DNA of 64,000 nt, from positions 7,056,501-7,120,500 of the forward strand of contig NC_056039.1 in the NCBI RefSeq assembly GCF_004379255.2, written 5' to 3'. Both the position numbers and the translations under genes were made by a program. The notes under the pieces are model-generated. The model was given only the letters and a program-made list of their open reading frames with translations, searched no databases and was not told the origin of the DNA. Shown here one piece after another: positions 34,401 through 44,553 of the stretch. Position 1 is the stretch's first letter. Each line of letters opens with the position of its first letter. This stretch comes from Salvia splendens (Eukaryota > Streptophyta > Magnoliopsida > Lamiales > Lamiaceae).

Positions 34401-36137
34401 ACCACCGCGTTTGAGGCATTGAAATTAGCTATGTCGTCGACCCCAGTGCTGCGCCTACCAGATTTCAACAAAACATTCTATGTGGAAACGGATGCTTCGG
34501 ACACCGGGATAGGAGCGGTATTGATTCAGGAGGGCCATCCCATTGCCTACTTTAGTCGCAAGCTCGGTCCGCGCCGTAGGGTCGCCTCAACTTACCACAA
34601 GGAGCTATACGCCATCGTTGAGGCAGTCCAGAAATGGCGTCAGTACCTGTTGGGCCGGGAATTTGTCATCCGTAGCGACCAAAAGAGTTTGAAGGAGTTG
34701 CTGCAGCAGGTTGTTCAAACCCCAGACCAGCAGCTTTATGTCCGGAAGTTGATGGGTTTCACCTTCCTCATTGAGTATAAGAAGGGAGCATTGAATCGGG
34801 CTGCGGATGCTCTGTCGAGAAGGGAGGACACGGCCTTGCCGGGGGAGACGGAGCCCGCTCCAGAGATCGACCAGGCAGCACAAGGGGCCGACGCCACCTG
34901 TCTTACGGCTGTGGCGCACCCGATCCCGAGCCTGCTGGACACCTTGCGCCGGGAGACAGAGTCGCGGTCGGACCTGGTGGAGCTCGCGGCCCGTATACGA
35001 TCAGGGGACGCACCCCCTCAGTTTAGCCTGGCGGACGGCCTAGTTTACTTCAATAGGCGGATAATGGTGAGTCAGTTGTCCAACGTGAAGAGATTATTGT
35101 TGGAGGAACATCATAATACTCCAATGGCGGGCCATCCGGGCCTTGAGCGAACGTTTCGCTTGTTAGCAGCAGGGTTTTATTGGCCTAAGATGAGGAAGGA
35201 CGTACGGACCTTCGTTGACGCGTGTGCAATATGCCAAGCCACCAAGTATTCGACGCAGAAACCGGCGGGCCTTCTGCAGCCCTTGCCGGTACCGACGCAG
35301 GTCTGGGACGACGTATCTATGGACTTTATCACGGGCCTACCTCAGTCCCGCGGGTACACCACTATTATGGTGGTGATCGATAGACTCTCGAAGTATGCCC
35401 ACTTCGCGGCGCTGCCGACTCGTTTCGACGCCTTGCGGGTGGCCCACCTTTTCGTTAATACAGTGGTCCGTCATCACGGGTTTCCTAAGACTTTGGTGTC
35501 GGACAGGGACTCTGTGTTCCTCAACGCGGTATGGGAGGAAATACTTCATTTAAGTGGGACCAAACTGAACTTCACGACGGCATATCATCCGCAATCCGAC
35601 GGCCAAACTGAGATACGCAACAAGGGGCTAGAGCAGTACTTACGAGCCTTCACAGCAGACAAGCCATCGACTTGGTCGAATTTTTTGCCGTGGGCCGAAT
35701 TGGCATTAAATTGCTTCCACCATGCGGGCTTAGGCACTTCCCCCTTTAGAGCGCTGTATGGTCGGGAGCCTCCGTTGTTGGTAGCCTCGGTCCCATCAGC
35801 CAAAACGCCCCCTAGCGTTGCGGAACTCATCAAGGAGAGGGGGGAACTGCTCGTCCAACTACGCGATAATCTGTCCAGGGCGCAGCAACGGATGACGGCG
35901 ACGGCGAACCGGCATCGCCGTCATGTGGAATTCGATGTTGGGGATTTTGTGTGGCTGAAATTACAGCCGTATAGGCAACATTCTGTAGCGAGGCCCATTT
36001 CGGCAAAGCTAGCTAGGCGTTTCTATGGCCCTTTCGAAATAGTTCAGAGGATCGGTCCAGTGGCATATAAATTGCGGTTGCCAGAGGGGAGTCGGGTTCA
36101 TGATGTATTCCACGTCAGCCTTTGCGCGCCTTCGTAA
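31452..36137 (+). CDS. Chromovirus gag-pol polyprotein
   Basis: 1,561 codons, uninterrupted. The Gag region (about 1-440) has an Arg/Gly-rich segment and the retrotrans-gag core YYFDHIMMPEEDRLHYAVML. The zinc knuckle is CWHCPEKYTPGHVC (about 443-456). The protease motif is LIDTGSTHNF (about 518-527). Reverse transcriptase has KLDLRSGYHQIR and the FFDD box (about 866). RNase H has ETDASDTGIGAVL (about 1012). Integrase has its HHCC region (HHNTPMAGHPGLE .. CAICQ) and catalytic acidic residues in MDFITGLP (about 1289), VSDRDSVF (about 1349) and DGQTEIRNKGLE (about 1384), then the conserved GPFEIVQRIGPVAYKL. The frame ends at VFHVSL followed by an aberrant tail because of a one-base shift. Confidence 0.95.
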   Translation: MNTVEELQRSPPVLTGGNAQELVLGSARRPPLGNHRDVGGQSQQPTRGEPSVSGRPWPETSGVDPITKGFDRIMARFDQLEVRVDNLELPHNRDVDPADDGWDSEDREYAEYRDFDGVQRAANPRQRFLGRRDMRGARGGRRGGFGGRDEPWRRGHWQPDGGYDTRMVPYQPRRLSSWDPPAARQRGGRDHRRLASCWDPPTVRDRAQYSYGSDAHHGVKMRAPHFDGSDATNWISRVEYYFDHIMMPEEDRLHYAVMLFDPPAAEWIFNYRNNNQYVTWPEFLEDVRHRFDPQSFRNYIGPLAKLVQTGSVAEYHDTFEKYLNRVEGVPDYILIPVFIEGLKMPIQEKVELQQPQTLAEAMALALRLAANQDHRYQQASTSSQKRQWPPKDSRQQNFPAPPPSGPAHGAKPNQPAPELERPRVTPIRVSNAEKSERSRKGLCWHCPEKYTPGHVCTTRLLCYVGDPEWEESGQTPDVLSPDEELITEDISHLHSLTGGNRSVPFQVVGEIGVTKVRILIDTGSTHNFLHSRFAETLRLQLYRIRPFRVYVGNGASIICSHISRRTKLSIQGTEFLPDSHILDVHGWDVILGMDWLESLGRISADFVGKTLEFRRDGHPVTIQGRRPGPQAISLHSLSLLASSSTSHEFYEIVALPADEEAAPGAAAELDFPADLPEACQRILGAHKGVFDVPCGIPPPRAFDHRIHLLPGSKPVNVRPYRYPYFQKTEIERQVKEMLSQGIIQRSQSPFSSPVLLIRKKDGTFRFCIDYRALNLATVPDHFPIPTADELFDELGRAKFFTKLDLRSGYHQIRMHESDIFKTAFRTHDGHFEFLVMPFGLTNAPSTFQAAMNTIFQPLLRRHVIVFFDDILVYSPTLEAHCEHLSEVLSLLGANQFYVKLSKCSFCCTSVEYLGHLIADGTLKADPRKIEAMTAWPVPRNVKQLRGFLGLTGYYRRFVAHYAVIAGPLTDLLKKESFVWTPAATTAFEALKLAMSSTPVLRLPDFNKTFYVETDASDTGIGAVLIQEGHPIAYFSRKLGPRRRVASTYHKELYAIVEAVQKWRQYLLGREFVIRSDQKSLKELLQQVVQTPDQQLYVRKLMGFTFLIEYKKGALNRAADALSRREDTALPGETEPAPEIDQAAQGADATCLTAVAHPIPSLLDTLRRETESRSDLVELAARIRSGDAPPQFSLADGLVYFNRRIMVSQLSNVKRLLLEEHHNTPMAGHPGLERTFRLLAAGFYWPKMRKDVRTFVDACAICQATKYSTQKPAGLLQPLPVPTQVWDDVSMDFITGLPQSRGYTTIMVVIDRLSKYAHFAALPTRFDALRVAHLFVNTVVRHHGFPKTLVSDRDSVFLNAVWEEILHLSGTKLNFTTAYHPQSDGQTEIRNKGLEQYLRAFTADKPSTWSNFLPWAELALNCFHHAGLGTSPFRALYGREPPLLVASVPSAKTPPSVAELIKERGELLVQLRDNLSRAQQRMTATANRHRRHVEFDVGDFVWLKLQPYRQHSVARPISAKLARRFYGPFEIVQRIGPVAYKLRLPEGSRVHDVFHVSLCAPS

Positions 36138-36580
36138 AGGACGATCCGGTCACCACTCTGCCGGAGTTGTTCGTGGGGAATAGACCCGTAGTCCAGCCCG
36201 TGGCCATTCTAGACTCGAAGATATTATGGCACAAAGGAGCGGCAATGGAGCATGTCTTAGTGCGGTGGTCCGACGGGTCCGATTCGCCCTCGTGGGAGCC
36301 ATTGGCGGAGATACGTCAGCAGTTTCCTACCCTCTCCCTTGAGGACAAGGAAGTCTCTAAGACCGGGGGAGTTGTTACGAGCGCCACTGACCCACAGAGG
36401 GCGGGGGATACGACAACAACATCCTCGGCTGTGCCGGGGAGTGAGGACGAAACAAGGGAAGGAGAGGTCGACGTCGGAGTGCCGGAGAGGCAAGCCGTGA
36501 ACGTTGACACAGTGAGGAAGTTGAGGCCGAGGAAGGAGATCAGGCAGCCGGAGCGCTACCACGACTTCGTCACCAAGTAG
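36122..36580 (+). pseudogene. Chromodomain-like C-terminal part of the polyprotein, frameshifted
   Basis: This open frame continues the pol product after the shift. It reads LPELFVGNRPVVQPVAILDS, then EHVLVRWSDGSDSPSWEPLAEI, the plant chromovirus chromodomain-type fold (group with incomplete aromatic cage), then an acidic tail ending RYHDFVTK. The last 69 codons lie within the 3' LTR, so the U3 region is protein-coding. The chromodomain is thought to steer integration to chromatin. The Met at 36122 is not a natural start; a one-base loss near 36121-36124 separates it from integrase. Confidence 0.85.
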
Positions 36581-37048
36581 CGGCAGCAGCTCGGCAGCAG
36601 CTCGGCAAGTAGCGGCAGCAGCTCGGCAGCAGCTCGGCGGACGACTTGGAGGAGAATAGAATAGTGTTTTATTATTTTACGTTTTTATTATATTTTGTTT
36701 AAGTATTTCTCTTTTGTTATTTAATTTCTTATTGGGTCGAGCGTTTTATAAGCTCCGTCGGGTTTTCTTTGTTGGTTCTTTCCCGATGTATAGGATTAGG
36801 TCGAACCAACCCTAGGGTCTAGAATATTATAAATAGGGCATCTTCATATTTTTCGAAACTTATGAATGAAGAAATAACTTGCCCACTTTACTTGTGCAAT
36901 ACTACATCAAACCTACTTGCTGCCGACGGAGGAATTCCGCGCCAGCCTATCGTTTGATCGCCGCCGATCCTAGAATTAGGACGCCGGCACGGTCGTTGTA
37001 CAATCGTGAGACAGGGGTTTCGGCGTAAGGTTAAGAGGGTTCTTAACA
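36373..37048 (+). repeat. Chromovirus 3' LTR
   Basis: 676 bp; 21 bp longer than the 5' LTR because of a rearranged CGGCAGCAGCT / CAAGTAG repeat at about 36579-36640. Otherwise practically identical. Confidence 0.93.
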
Positions 37049-37053
37049 TATTT

Positions 37054-39179
37054 TTAGATGTGTCTAGTTTCGTAAAACAACAAATACAATGGTGGCGTTG
37101 TTCGTTGTTACTAATGTCAGCTTCACTTGGCTCATCTCCTGAATTACACTTGCGCACGTTGTATATAATATGGCACAAACCTTTAAGAGTTCTCGAACCA
37201 TACGAGTTGTGCGTTTAGGGTGTCAACATAGCGTACCTCATTGCACTTTGTAGCAATCTTCAGCCAAAATGAAAATAATTTTTTGTTGATTCCAGACTTC
37301 CGATATGTAGCACCGACATACTGAAGTGCTCGGATATGATTAGAGTGTGCTTTTGTGCTAGGTCAAGCTTCGCAAACCCAGAGTATCCGCTAGATCACTT
37401 GGTCTAGGAACTCAGGGGATCCTAGAAGTTTCGGTCGTTGGACACACTAACTCCGCGTTCAAAACTCTCAACCCGCTATACTATAAATTAGTACATGGAA
37501 GCAGGGATCGATCCGAGGACAGATGCGTATGAAGGCATTTAAGAGACTCTGGAAAAGGAATTGGCTGCTGCCACGCAAATTTGGGTTGAGGAAATTATAA
37601 CTAGACTGAGGAAATAAAATTGGCTGACATTAGACCTAGGAAAACATCATGCAAACATAGAACATAATCCTTACTTCACTATCTCAAACAAACTACCTCG
37701 ACCTAGTAAACGACTTCCTAATCTAGCTAAACAGAGATCGAACATGCAGTGGGGACCATTTCCAGAAATGGTAAAGTACGACTGAAAAGCTGCAAATAAC
37801 AAATTATGAATTTAACCAACTACAAACTGCATCTCGTTACCTGATTTAAACAAGAACATGGAGAAAACAGAGTAATAACTCATATTCAAACAGAACATAC
37901 AAATTCGGACGTCGGAAACTGACGATTAATCGGAAACCAACAAATCTACTTCTACTAGACGAAGTAAACAGAACACAGAAATGAATCATCAAATTCATGC
38001 ACAACCAACCAGCTCAGCTTCAGATCCACACGTCGAACGCTTAATCCACTCCGGATCCAAGCAATCTGAACCAAACTACAACAAAAAACAACTCCATGAA
38101 CTCCGATTCAGCATATTCACTCCGATCAACGACAATCCAACACCGATTTTAACTCCGATTCACCAGATCAAGTGCGAAAAGCATCCATTCAAGTAAACAA
38201 TCACAAACTCAGAATCAAACATAATCAAAACTCAACAATCGCATCATCATGACAGAAAATAGGAATTTCATAGATAAATCAGTAATATATCAACAAATAC
38301 GAAAGCCGAGCTTCGAACGGCGAAGACTTGGTTGAAATCCGAACAGAAAACTAAAACGAAAGCAGGTAAATTGTTTCTTCGCCCTACGCAAGGACGGTGG
38401 TACACAAACGCCAACTGAAAATGAACCCGAACCCCTCTCAAATACTGAAACCCCAAGTGTGTGCAGAAGTGTGTGTAAAATGGGCTCAGAGCCAAAAGTC
38501 TTTTCTTATATGTTGCATGCTCTTTCTTTTATAGATGTGGAGGCGATCTTCTAGAAGCCTTTTCTTGAAATCTTTGTTCTACCCTCCGGCTAGCGATATC
38601 CTCCGCCTAGACAGTTTTTCCTTCATTATGCTCACTTCTCACCAAATCCTTCGCCAGACGATTTTCTACCTTCATTCCTGGGTCTGGCGATTACTTCTAC
38701 ACATCTGGCTTAAAAGATGTGTTAGACCCCGTAAATTGTTGAATTTAACCCCCATAACCGATGCATGAAATTAGCCTTATCACATACTCTTCGTAGATGC
38801 GAATGGTTTCACCCAGGGAGTACGCTGCTCGGACATCGGCCATGGACTTTTCCATTTCACTGAAGATGTTGATGGCATCGACAAAGACAAACCGAGACAA
38901 GGAGAACCTAGTTTTGCTGTGATTGTGTGCATGCATGCGCAGCCAAATGGCTAGGGCCACCCGGCTTCTTCCTCCCTCAGCAAGTCTGCAACTAAGGGCA
39001 GCTCGCGAGCAGCAGTCGTGGATGGTCTTAAGCAACCAACCAGAATTGGGTGTATTCTTTACATAAAATTGTTGAATGACGTATAAAATTTCAAACTGCG
39101 AACTGCAAGGCTATTTAAAATCATTTAAAATTAAAACAACCAAACTTTAAACTGAATACCATAAAATCAATTTCAGTCA
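37054..39179. other. Unassigned, repeat-like noncoding region
   Basis: No host gene is recognised. The segment from about 37350 to 38770 looks like middle-repetitive plant DNA: it contains GGATCGATCCGAGGA and long stretches without a reading frame. A minus-strand frame at 38745-39035 encodes a plausible-looking Arg-rich stretch (SLSRFVFVDAINIFSEMEKS) with no family I know; it could be a captured gene fragment or a chance ORF. Confidence 0.5.
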
Positions 39180-40304
39180 CTAAATCTCGACAGAAACATT
39201 GCCGCCATAGACATCAAGCAGTTGAGGAATGCGATCTTGATTCTCAACAATATACCTCTTAACGAACTTCTCCTCAGACATCATCAACAAATATATGAAA
39301 CTGGTTGATTTCTTCAACAACTCCTTCCTCTCCAACATCCTACTCACAACCAACCGCGGCCTCATCCTCTTCTCCACGCTGTAACCCAGAAGCACCGGGC
39401 ATCGCGCAACCTCGCCTGCCTCGAATCCAGCTTCACCAACAAGAAACTCCATGCTTCCCTTGATCTTCTTCTCCGACAAACTCATGCAAAGCGGATGCTT
39501 CAGAAACGCACCCATAACCTCAGATTCAGACCAGCCACACCTCCTGTAAACACCCATCTTCCGCTGCAGAGTCGACTCAGACATATTCGCAAACACCTGG
39601 AGTGCAAGAACGAATACCACTTTCGACGCATCGAATCCCATCTCCGCAGCGCGATCGACGAGCGCGGCGAAGGCTTCTCCGCCGAGCATCAGCAGCGACG
39701 GCTGGTTGTTGAGCAGCAACGCCACCGAAGACTCCGGTGCTCCTCGGTCCCTCAAGACCGCGATGTTGCGAGACATCGCGCCACAGCAGCCGTGGACGAA
39801 TGCCCTGGGTGATCTGGCGAACACATTGACGACCTTTTTATCGGATCGGAGGAGTTTTTTCAAGTAGTTGTAAGTAGGGATGAGGGATTTTTCGAGACTG
39901 CGCTGTAGAATCATGGGATAGACTGATAGCTTCTCGGCGGAGACGGCGGCGGGAACGCCGATGGAGCGGAGGAATTGGAGTTTGGGGAAAAGGGTTTCGT
40001 CGGGGCGAGATTGGAGGACGAGGGGCCATTTGGTTACGAGTTTGGAGATTTGGGCGTTTGTGAATCCGAATTGGGAGAGGAGATCCAGCACTGCATCGGG
40101 GTTGTGTCGCGATTTGATGCGCAGTTTATTAGAGACGAAGACGGCGTCGTTTAAGGATAGCCCACATGAGTTGGTGAGGTAGGAAATAGTGAATGTTGGG
40201 TCGCTGCGGCCGTCTGCCGGTGATTTGCCGGAGGTTGGTAGGGCAAAGATACCGTCTTTTCTGGGCGCGCTCAGTGCTCTCCTACAGAAAATTGCAGCAA
40301 ACAT
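39180..40304 (-). CDS. mTERF-family organelle transcription/RNA factor, intact
   Basis: Single exon, 374 residues, the intron-poor structure usual for plant mTERF genes. The N-terminus (MFAAIFCRRALSAPRKDG) is basic and Ser/Ala-rich, fitting an organellar, probably mitochondrial, targeting peptide. The body has tandem mTERF repeats: FTISYLTNSCGLSLNDAVFV, LLSQFGFTNAQISKLVTKWP, FLRSIGVPAA, YPMILQRSLEKSLIP, and near the C-terminus EVMGAFLKHPLCMSLSEKKI and VLLGYSVEKRMRPR. Proteins of this family bind organelle nucleic acids and act in transcription or splicing. The downstream neighbour on the coding strand's upstream side, at 40691-49714, is a broken tandem copy. The length agrees with the plant subfamily. 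Confidence 0.92.
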   Translation of the reverse strand: MFAAIFCRRALSAPRKDGIFALPTSGKSPADGRSDPTFTISYLTNSCGLSLNDAVFVSNKLRIKSRHNPDAVLDLLSQFGFTNAQISKLVTKWPLVLQSRPDETLFPKLQFLRSIGVPAAVSAEKLSVYPMILQRSLEKSLIPTYNYLKKLLRSDKKVVNVFARSPRAFVHGCCGAMSRNIAVLRDRGAPESSVALLLNNQPSLLMLGGEAFAALVDRAAEMGFDASKVVFVLALQVFANMSESTLQRKMGVYRRCGWSESEVMGAFLKHPLCMSLSEKKIKGSMEFLVGEAGFEAGEVARCPVLLGYSVEKRMRPRLVVSRMLERKELLKKSTSFIYLLMMSEEKFVKRYIVENQDRIPQLLDVYGGNVSVEI

Positions 40305-40690
40305 AAGTTTGGTAGCATTAATTTTATCAAAAGAATGCTATATATAAAAAGGGAAATTTTAGTGAAATTATATCCAATGATAAACGAAAAATCATACAGT
40401 ACTCCATAATTATCAATATTATACGATGTGGTCTATTCATAAAAATTTGCCTGTCTTTTAACAACCTTCGACATTGCAATTTCACTTATCAAGAGCCTTA
40501 CATTTCTGTGCTTTTCATCCATCATAAAAAAGCAAAAAGGTTGAGGTTGGATTGAAGTTGTTGTTGATGTATTCTTCTATTGTTACACTGAAAAAATAGA
40601 AATATCATTACACTTCAGACTAATCTAATCAGCCATTTCCTCATCATCAAGCAATCCACAGCTGCTTGCACTCGACTTTCAAAATTGAAC
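40305..40690. other. Intergenic spacer between mTERF copies
   Basis: AT-rich sequence, probably holding the promoter of the intact mTERF gene and the 3' flank of the broken copy. No ORF of note. Confidence 0.5.
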
Positions 40691-41142
40691 TCATTCAGGT
40701 GGGCTGATCGTGCCTCGATAGATATCCAACAGCTCCGGAAATTTTTCCTCGTGATCAATGATACATTGCTTCAAGAAATTCGCCTCCAGCATATGAAACA
40801 AGCTGGTGATGCTCCTTGATTCATTCATCAACCCTCTTGCTTTGAGAATCCTCACAACAATCCACCTCGGCCTCGATCTCATTCTTCTGTCGCAGCTGTA
40901 ATCAAGAACCGAGGGGCATTGTGCAATTTCACTAGGCTTTAATTTCAACTCATTCACGAGAAAATCCATGTTGGCTCTGATCTTTTTCTGGGACAGTTTC
41001 ATACAAAGGGGATGCCTCAAAAATGCAGCATTCAGGTCAGATTAGGACCACCCGCACCTTCTGTAAACCTCCATTTTATGCTTCAGAGTCGACTCAGACA
41101 TTCTACCGAACACTTGGAGGGCGCGGACGAACACAACTTTCG
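40691..41142 (-). pseudogene. mTERF pseudogene, 3' half
   Basis: The C-terminal half of a tandem mTERF copy. Reading from 41142 it gives PKVVFVRALQVFGRMSESTL, then EVYRRCGWS followed by TAA where the intact copy has Glu (SESEV), then AAFLRHPLCMKLSQKKIRAN, VLDYSCDRRMRSRPR and the end TISPPE. It is colinear with the C-terminus of the gene at 39180-40304. The other half lies 7.9 kb away at 49031-49714, beyond a MULE insertion. The in-frame stop shows this copy is dead, independently of the insertion. Confidence 0.9.
41134..41142. repeat. 9-bp target site duplication, left (MULE)
   Basis: CAACTTTCG, identical to 49031-49039; both copies lie at the same codon position of the mTERF pseudogene (SKV). 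Confidence 0.92.
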
Positions 41143-41225
41143 GAGGAATTCGGGTTTCTAGGCCAATTGGCCTTTAAAATTACGCAAATGTACCCTTTTT
41201 GTTATCTATTCCATATATGGGAAAA

Positions 41226-41516
41226 ACGCCAATGCTATTGGCGTGTCTATAAGTATGCACGCCAATTTGATAGGCGTGTTTTTTAGTAAAGACGCCAACT
41301 TCAATGGCGTTTTATACTTGCGGCGTATTTTAGACGTATTGTCGGCAAGAGGAATTACGATAAAACACGCCAACCAAATTGGCGTGTATTACCTAAAAAC
41401 GCCATTGGCTATGGCGTGTAATTGTTATAAAAACGCTGAAGAGAATGGCGTGGTTATTGAAAAACGCCAACACGAAGAGCGTGTTTTGTAGAACACGCCA
41501 ACCTGACTGGCGTGTT
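41226..41516. repeat. Left subterminal palindrome array of the MULE
   Basis: About eight short palindromes of the form AACGCCA-N-TGGCGTGT, with varying 6-8 bp loops, spaced irregularly every 30-45 bp. Confidence 0.8.
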
Positions 41517-41889
41517 TAGTCAGAATGATATACCAGCCTTCCTCCCCCAAATCGCGAAAAAACACCCTCACACACTTCGCGATTTCGATTTCTCCAGCTC
41601 CTCTCTCTCCGCGAATTCGCTCTCCTCTCCCTGATTTCGCCCTCCATTCGTCAGTTAGTGTTATTCTTCCCCAAATTCATCTATTTTATTCGGTTAGTAT
41701 GCTTATCTTTCACATTATTGGAGTAATTGTTGGATAATTAGCTAGGGTTTATAATGGGTTGTGAATTGAGTTGAAATATTATGCATTATGGATTGTTTGA
41801 ATGACATTATTGTTGATTATTATGTTGGATTGTTTGGGTTTAAGTGAATTTGTGTATAAATTTGAGGAATAACCTAAACCCTAGGGTTG

Positions 41890-42250
41890 TTATAGTTAAA
41901 AAATTGGGCAAATTGTTTTGGTTTATGTTGTTAGGTTTGACAAATTTGTGAATTGTTATAGTTTGAATTGTTTTGGTTTATGTTGTTATAGTTTGAATTG
42001 TTATAGTTTGAATTGTTTTGGTTTATGTATAAATTGTGTATAAATTTGTGAATTGTTTTCATTTATGTTGTTATAGTTTGAATTGTGTATAAATTGTTTT
42101 GGTTTATGTTGTTATAGTTTTGGTTTATGTTGTATAAATTGTTTTGGTTTATGTATAAATTGGGCAATTTGTGTATAAATTGTTTTGGTTTATGTTGTTA
42201 TAGTTTGAATTGTTAAATTTGTTTATATTGTTAGGTTTGACAAATTGAAA
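41890..42250 (+). repeat. Degenerate minisatellite upstream of the PMD gene
   Basis: Tandem imperfect units of about 20-30 bp built on TTGTTTTGGTTTATG and TTGTTATAGTTTGAA. It occupies the probable 5' untranslated or first-intron region of the PMD gene; the acceptor TTGTGTAG lies just before the start codon at 42416. Confidence 0.75.
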
Positions 42251-42415
42251 TTGGACAAATTGAAATTGTTAGGTTGGGCAAATTGAATTGTGTTATGTGA
42301 ATTATTTGATTTTGTGTTCAATTTTGTGAAATTGGATTAAATTGTATCTAATTATTGAAATGGTTTATGGTTGTCTATTGTTGAATTTGGATTATGAATG
42401 TTGTGTAGGTAACAT

Positions 42416-44553
42416 ATGGCATCATCTTCGACCTCTCGTCGTCGGCTTGCATGTGGTCCTGCGGATCCATCAGTTTTGTACTTTCAGAGACAACACGTCT
42501 CTAATGACATATGGGCAGGAGTTCCATCCAAAGATGTACGCTGCCGACGATACGAAGGAATAATTTGGGATGTTCCCATCAATCAACATGTCTTGGCATT
42601 AGTGGACCAGATGGGGTTTGGTGGTATATTAAGGTGTGGTAAACCAAAAGACATTGACCACCATCTTATCACCGCTTTGATTGAACGGTGGAGACCAGAG
42701 ACTCACACGTTTCACTTTCCAATTGGTGAAGCGACTGTGACTCTCCAAGACGTGGAGGTCTTATGGGGCCTGAAAGTTGATGGAGAGGCTGTGACAGGTT
42801 ACATCCCCCCGACGGAAGCGGGATTTTGGGCGGATAGGTGTTTGGATTTTTTAGGATTCATGCCGGACGCATCCGAGATGAAGGAAATGGCTTTTAAGCA
42901 GACAACCTTATCGCGTCAATTGAGGATTGAGCTGACTGATGACATGGAACACAACATATATGCTCAGTGGGCTCGTATATATTGTCTGCTTTTACTTGGT
43001 GGTCTGATGATCCCAAACGCCACCGGAAATAAAATCCCGTTCTTCTATTTACAATTTTTCATGGATATACAACGGTGTTGTATATATAGCTGGGGTGGTG
43101 CGACGCTTGCTTGCTTGTACCACAATTTGTGTGAAGCTGCCGTTGCTAAGAGGACGGATGTCGGGGGAGCCTTAACGCTGTTACAGCTGTGGGCTTGGGA
43201 GAGAATCCCAAACATTAGACCGAGGATGCTAGATCCCGTGCAGACAGACTATCTACCATTTGCAAGCGCGTAAGTTGTAAACTAATTCATTTTTTAAGCT
43301 TAATGTTCATCAATCTTTGTGCTATTCGTTCATAATTTTAATTTTTTAGATGGAACGGTCCGGCGTCATATGTAAAAGCACCCGGACATTGTATTGAAAA
43401 TTTTCGAGATCATTTCTCTATTATCCATGCCAATCAGGTACTTTATATACTTATAAATTGTTTTTTGTTTGTTGTTTTTATTGAATTTATTTTTAATAAA
43501 TTTGTGTCACATGTAGTTTATTTGGAGGCCTTATCTCCACCGTGAAGTGCCGGACAATTGTAATGCCGGTTGTGAAATATGGATGTCGATAACAATGCTT
43601 ATTTGCTGGAATATTGCTGAGCCACACCTCCCACACCGAGTGTTGCGCCAATTTGGGATTGTCCAACCGTATATCCCGGACCTCCCCCGCTTCCACGGTT
43701 CTGATTTTATGAAACAGGATCGCCGTGGGAAATCTGGTCGAAATTGGATTGATTGGCACGCCGGTTATATACAGGAGTGGGACAATAGACACTTTACGGT
43801 GTGGACTGATCTGGATGAAAGTGATGAGCCTATTGCAACGGAAGAATATATGAATTGGTTTCGCCAGATCACTGTGGTGTATTTAACCAAACCCGGTGTG
43901 CATGCTGAAGAGGGATTCCACGAAACGGCATCTTCTCATAACTTCGCGGTACATTATTTATACTTTGAAAAAACCCGGATTACTTATTTAAATTCATATT
44001 ATGATATGTACTTAAATTTGAAAAATTATAGGTGGAGACGCTTCACAATATACGCCACTTGCTAATGGGCCGAGCTACGACATGACATTTCTGTCCGGAT
44101 ATGGAAACCATTTCGAGGATGGTTGAAGAAGGACTGCAGATATCCGGGGAGACTCAGCGGATGGACTACCGTCCTTCGCAGCGCTCTGCTATGGACGTGG
44201 ACGTACCCGTAAGGCAAAAGGCAAAACGACGAAACAAGAAGAAAACCGGTTACGGAGAGTCGTCATCTCAGTTCGCACACGACTCCGATGACGATTTTGT
44301 GGACCCACCTCCACCGAGCTCTGCCGTTCGAGGCCGTCATTCAATCAGCCACACCGGTGGTACCGGAGAAGAAATTGGCCTCAGTGATGTCCCCGATTCT
44401 CCACCGCGGTCGTCTGTGAGAGATACTTTTTTTGGGGTGGATCTCGAGAACGCTGTTGTTGAAGATACTCCTCCCTCAAGGATCCCTAAATCTACATCCA
44501 GAATTGGGAAGGGGATACGAGGCCTGTTTATGAGGAAACGGCGTGATGAATAA
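42416..44553 (+). CDS. Plant mobile domain (PMD) protein inside the MULE
   Basis: Four exons in phase: 42416-43269, 43350-43437, 43517-43948 and 44032-44553. It starts MASSSTSRRRLACG and carries a PMD (aminotransferase-like plant mobile domain, the fold of MAIN/MAIL1 proteins): ALVDQMGFGGILRC, ALIERWRPETHTFHFPIGEA, TVTLQDVEVLWGLKVDGEAV and IYCLLLLGGLMIPNATGNKI. The C-terminal tail is basic and Pro-rich and contains PPPPSSAVRGRHSISHTGG. A TGA at 44083-44085 in the last exon interrupts the otherwise continuous frame, after MGRATT. PMD proteins occur both as host silencing/growth factors and as passengers of MULEs and other transposons; the position between MULE ends shows the latter. Its role for the element is not known. 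Confidence 0.88.

Larger units (their letters stand above)
30772..37048 (+). mobile_element. Ty3/gypsy chromovirus LTR retrotransposon, nearly complete
   Basis: A full-length plus-strand element. LTRs are 30772-31426 and 36373-37048, both TGTTACGAGC..TTCTTAACA, flanked by the 5-bp duplication TATTT (30767-30771 and 37049-37053). It has a primer site after the 5' LTR, one long gag-pol frame in gypsy order (PR-RT-RH-INT), a chromodomain-like tail and a polypurine tract (about 36362-36372) before the 3' LTR. The LTRs differ mainly by copy number of an 11-bp CGGCAGCAGCT unit, so the insertion is young. A single frameshift near 36121 separates integrase from the chromodomain. Confidence 0.95.

Noticed and set aside
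36122..36580. Separate small gene with its own Met
   Set aside because: It continues the chromovirus polyprotein in another frame (chromodomain region) and runs into the LTR, so it is the frameshifted end of pol.
40691..41020. Separate short mTERF gene of 109 codons
   Set aside because: It is the 3' end of a split pseudogene; the upstream codons continue the homology after an in-frame stop.
41226..41516. CRISPR-like regular palindromes
   Set aside because: The units vary in loop and spacing, the host is a plant, and the same palindromes mark both ends of a MULE, so they are subterminal transposon repeats.
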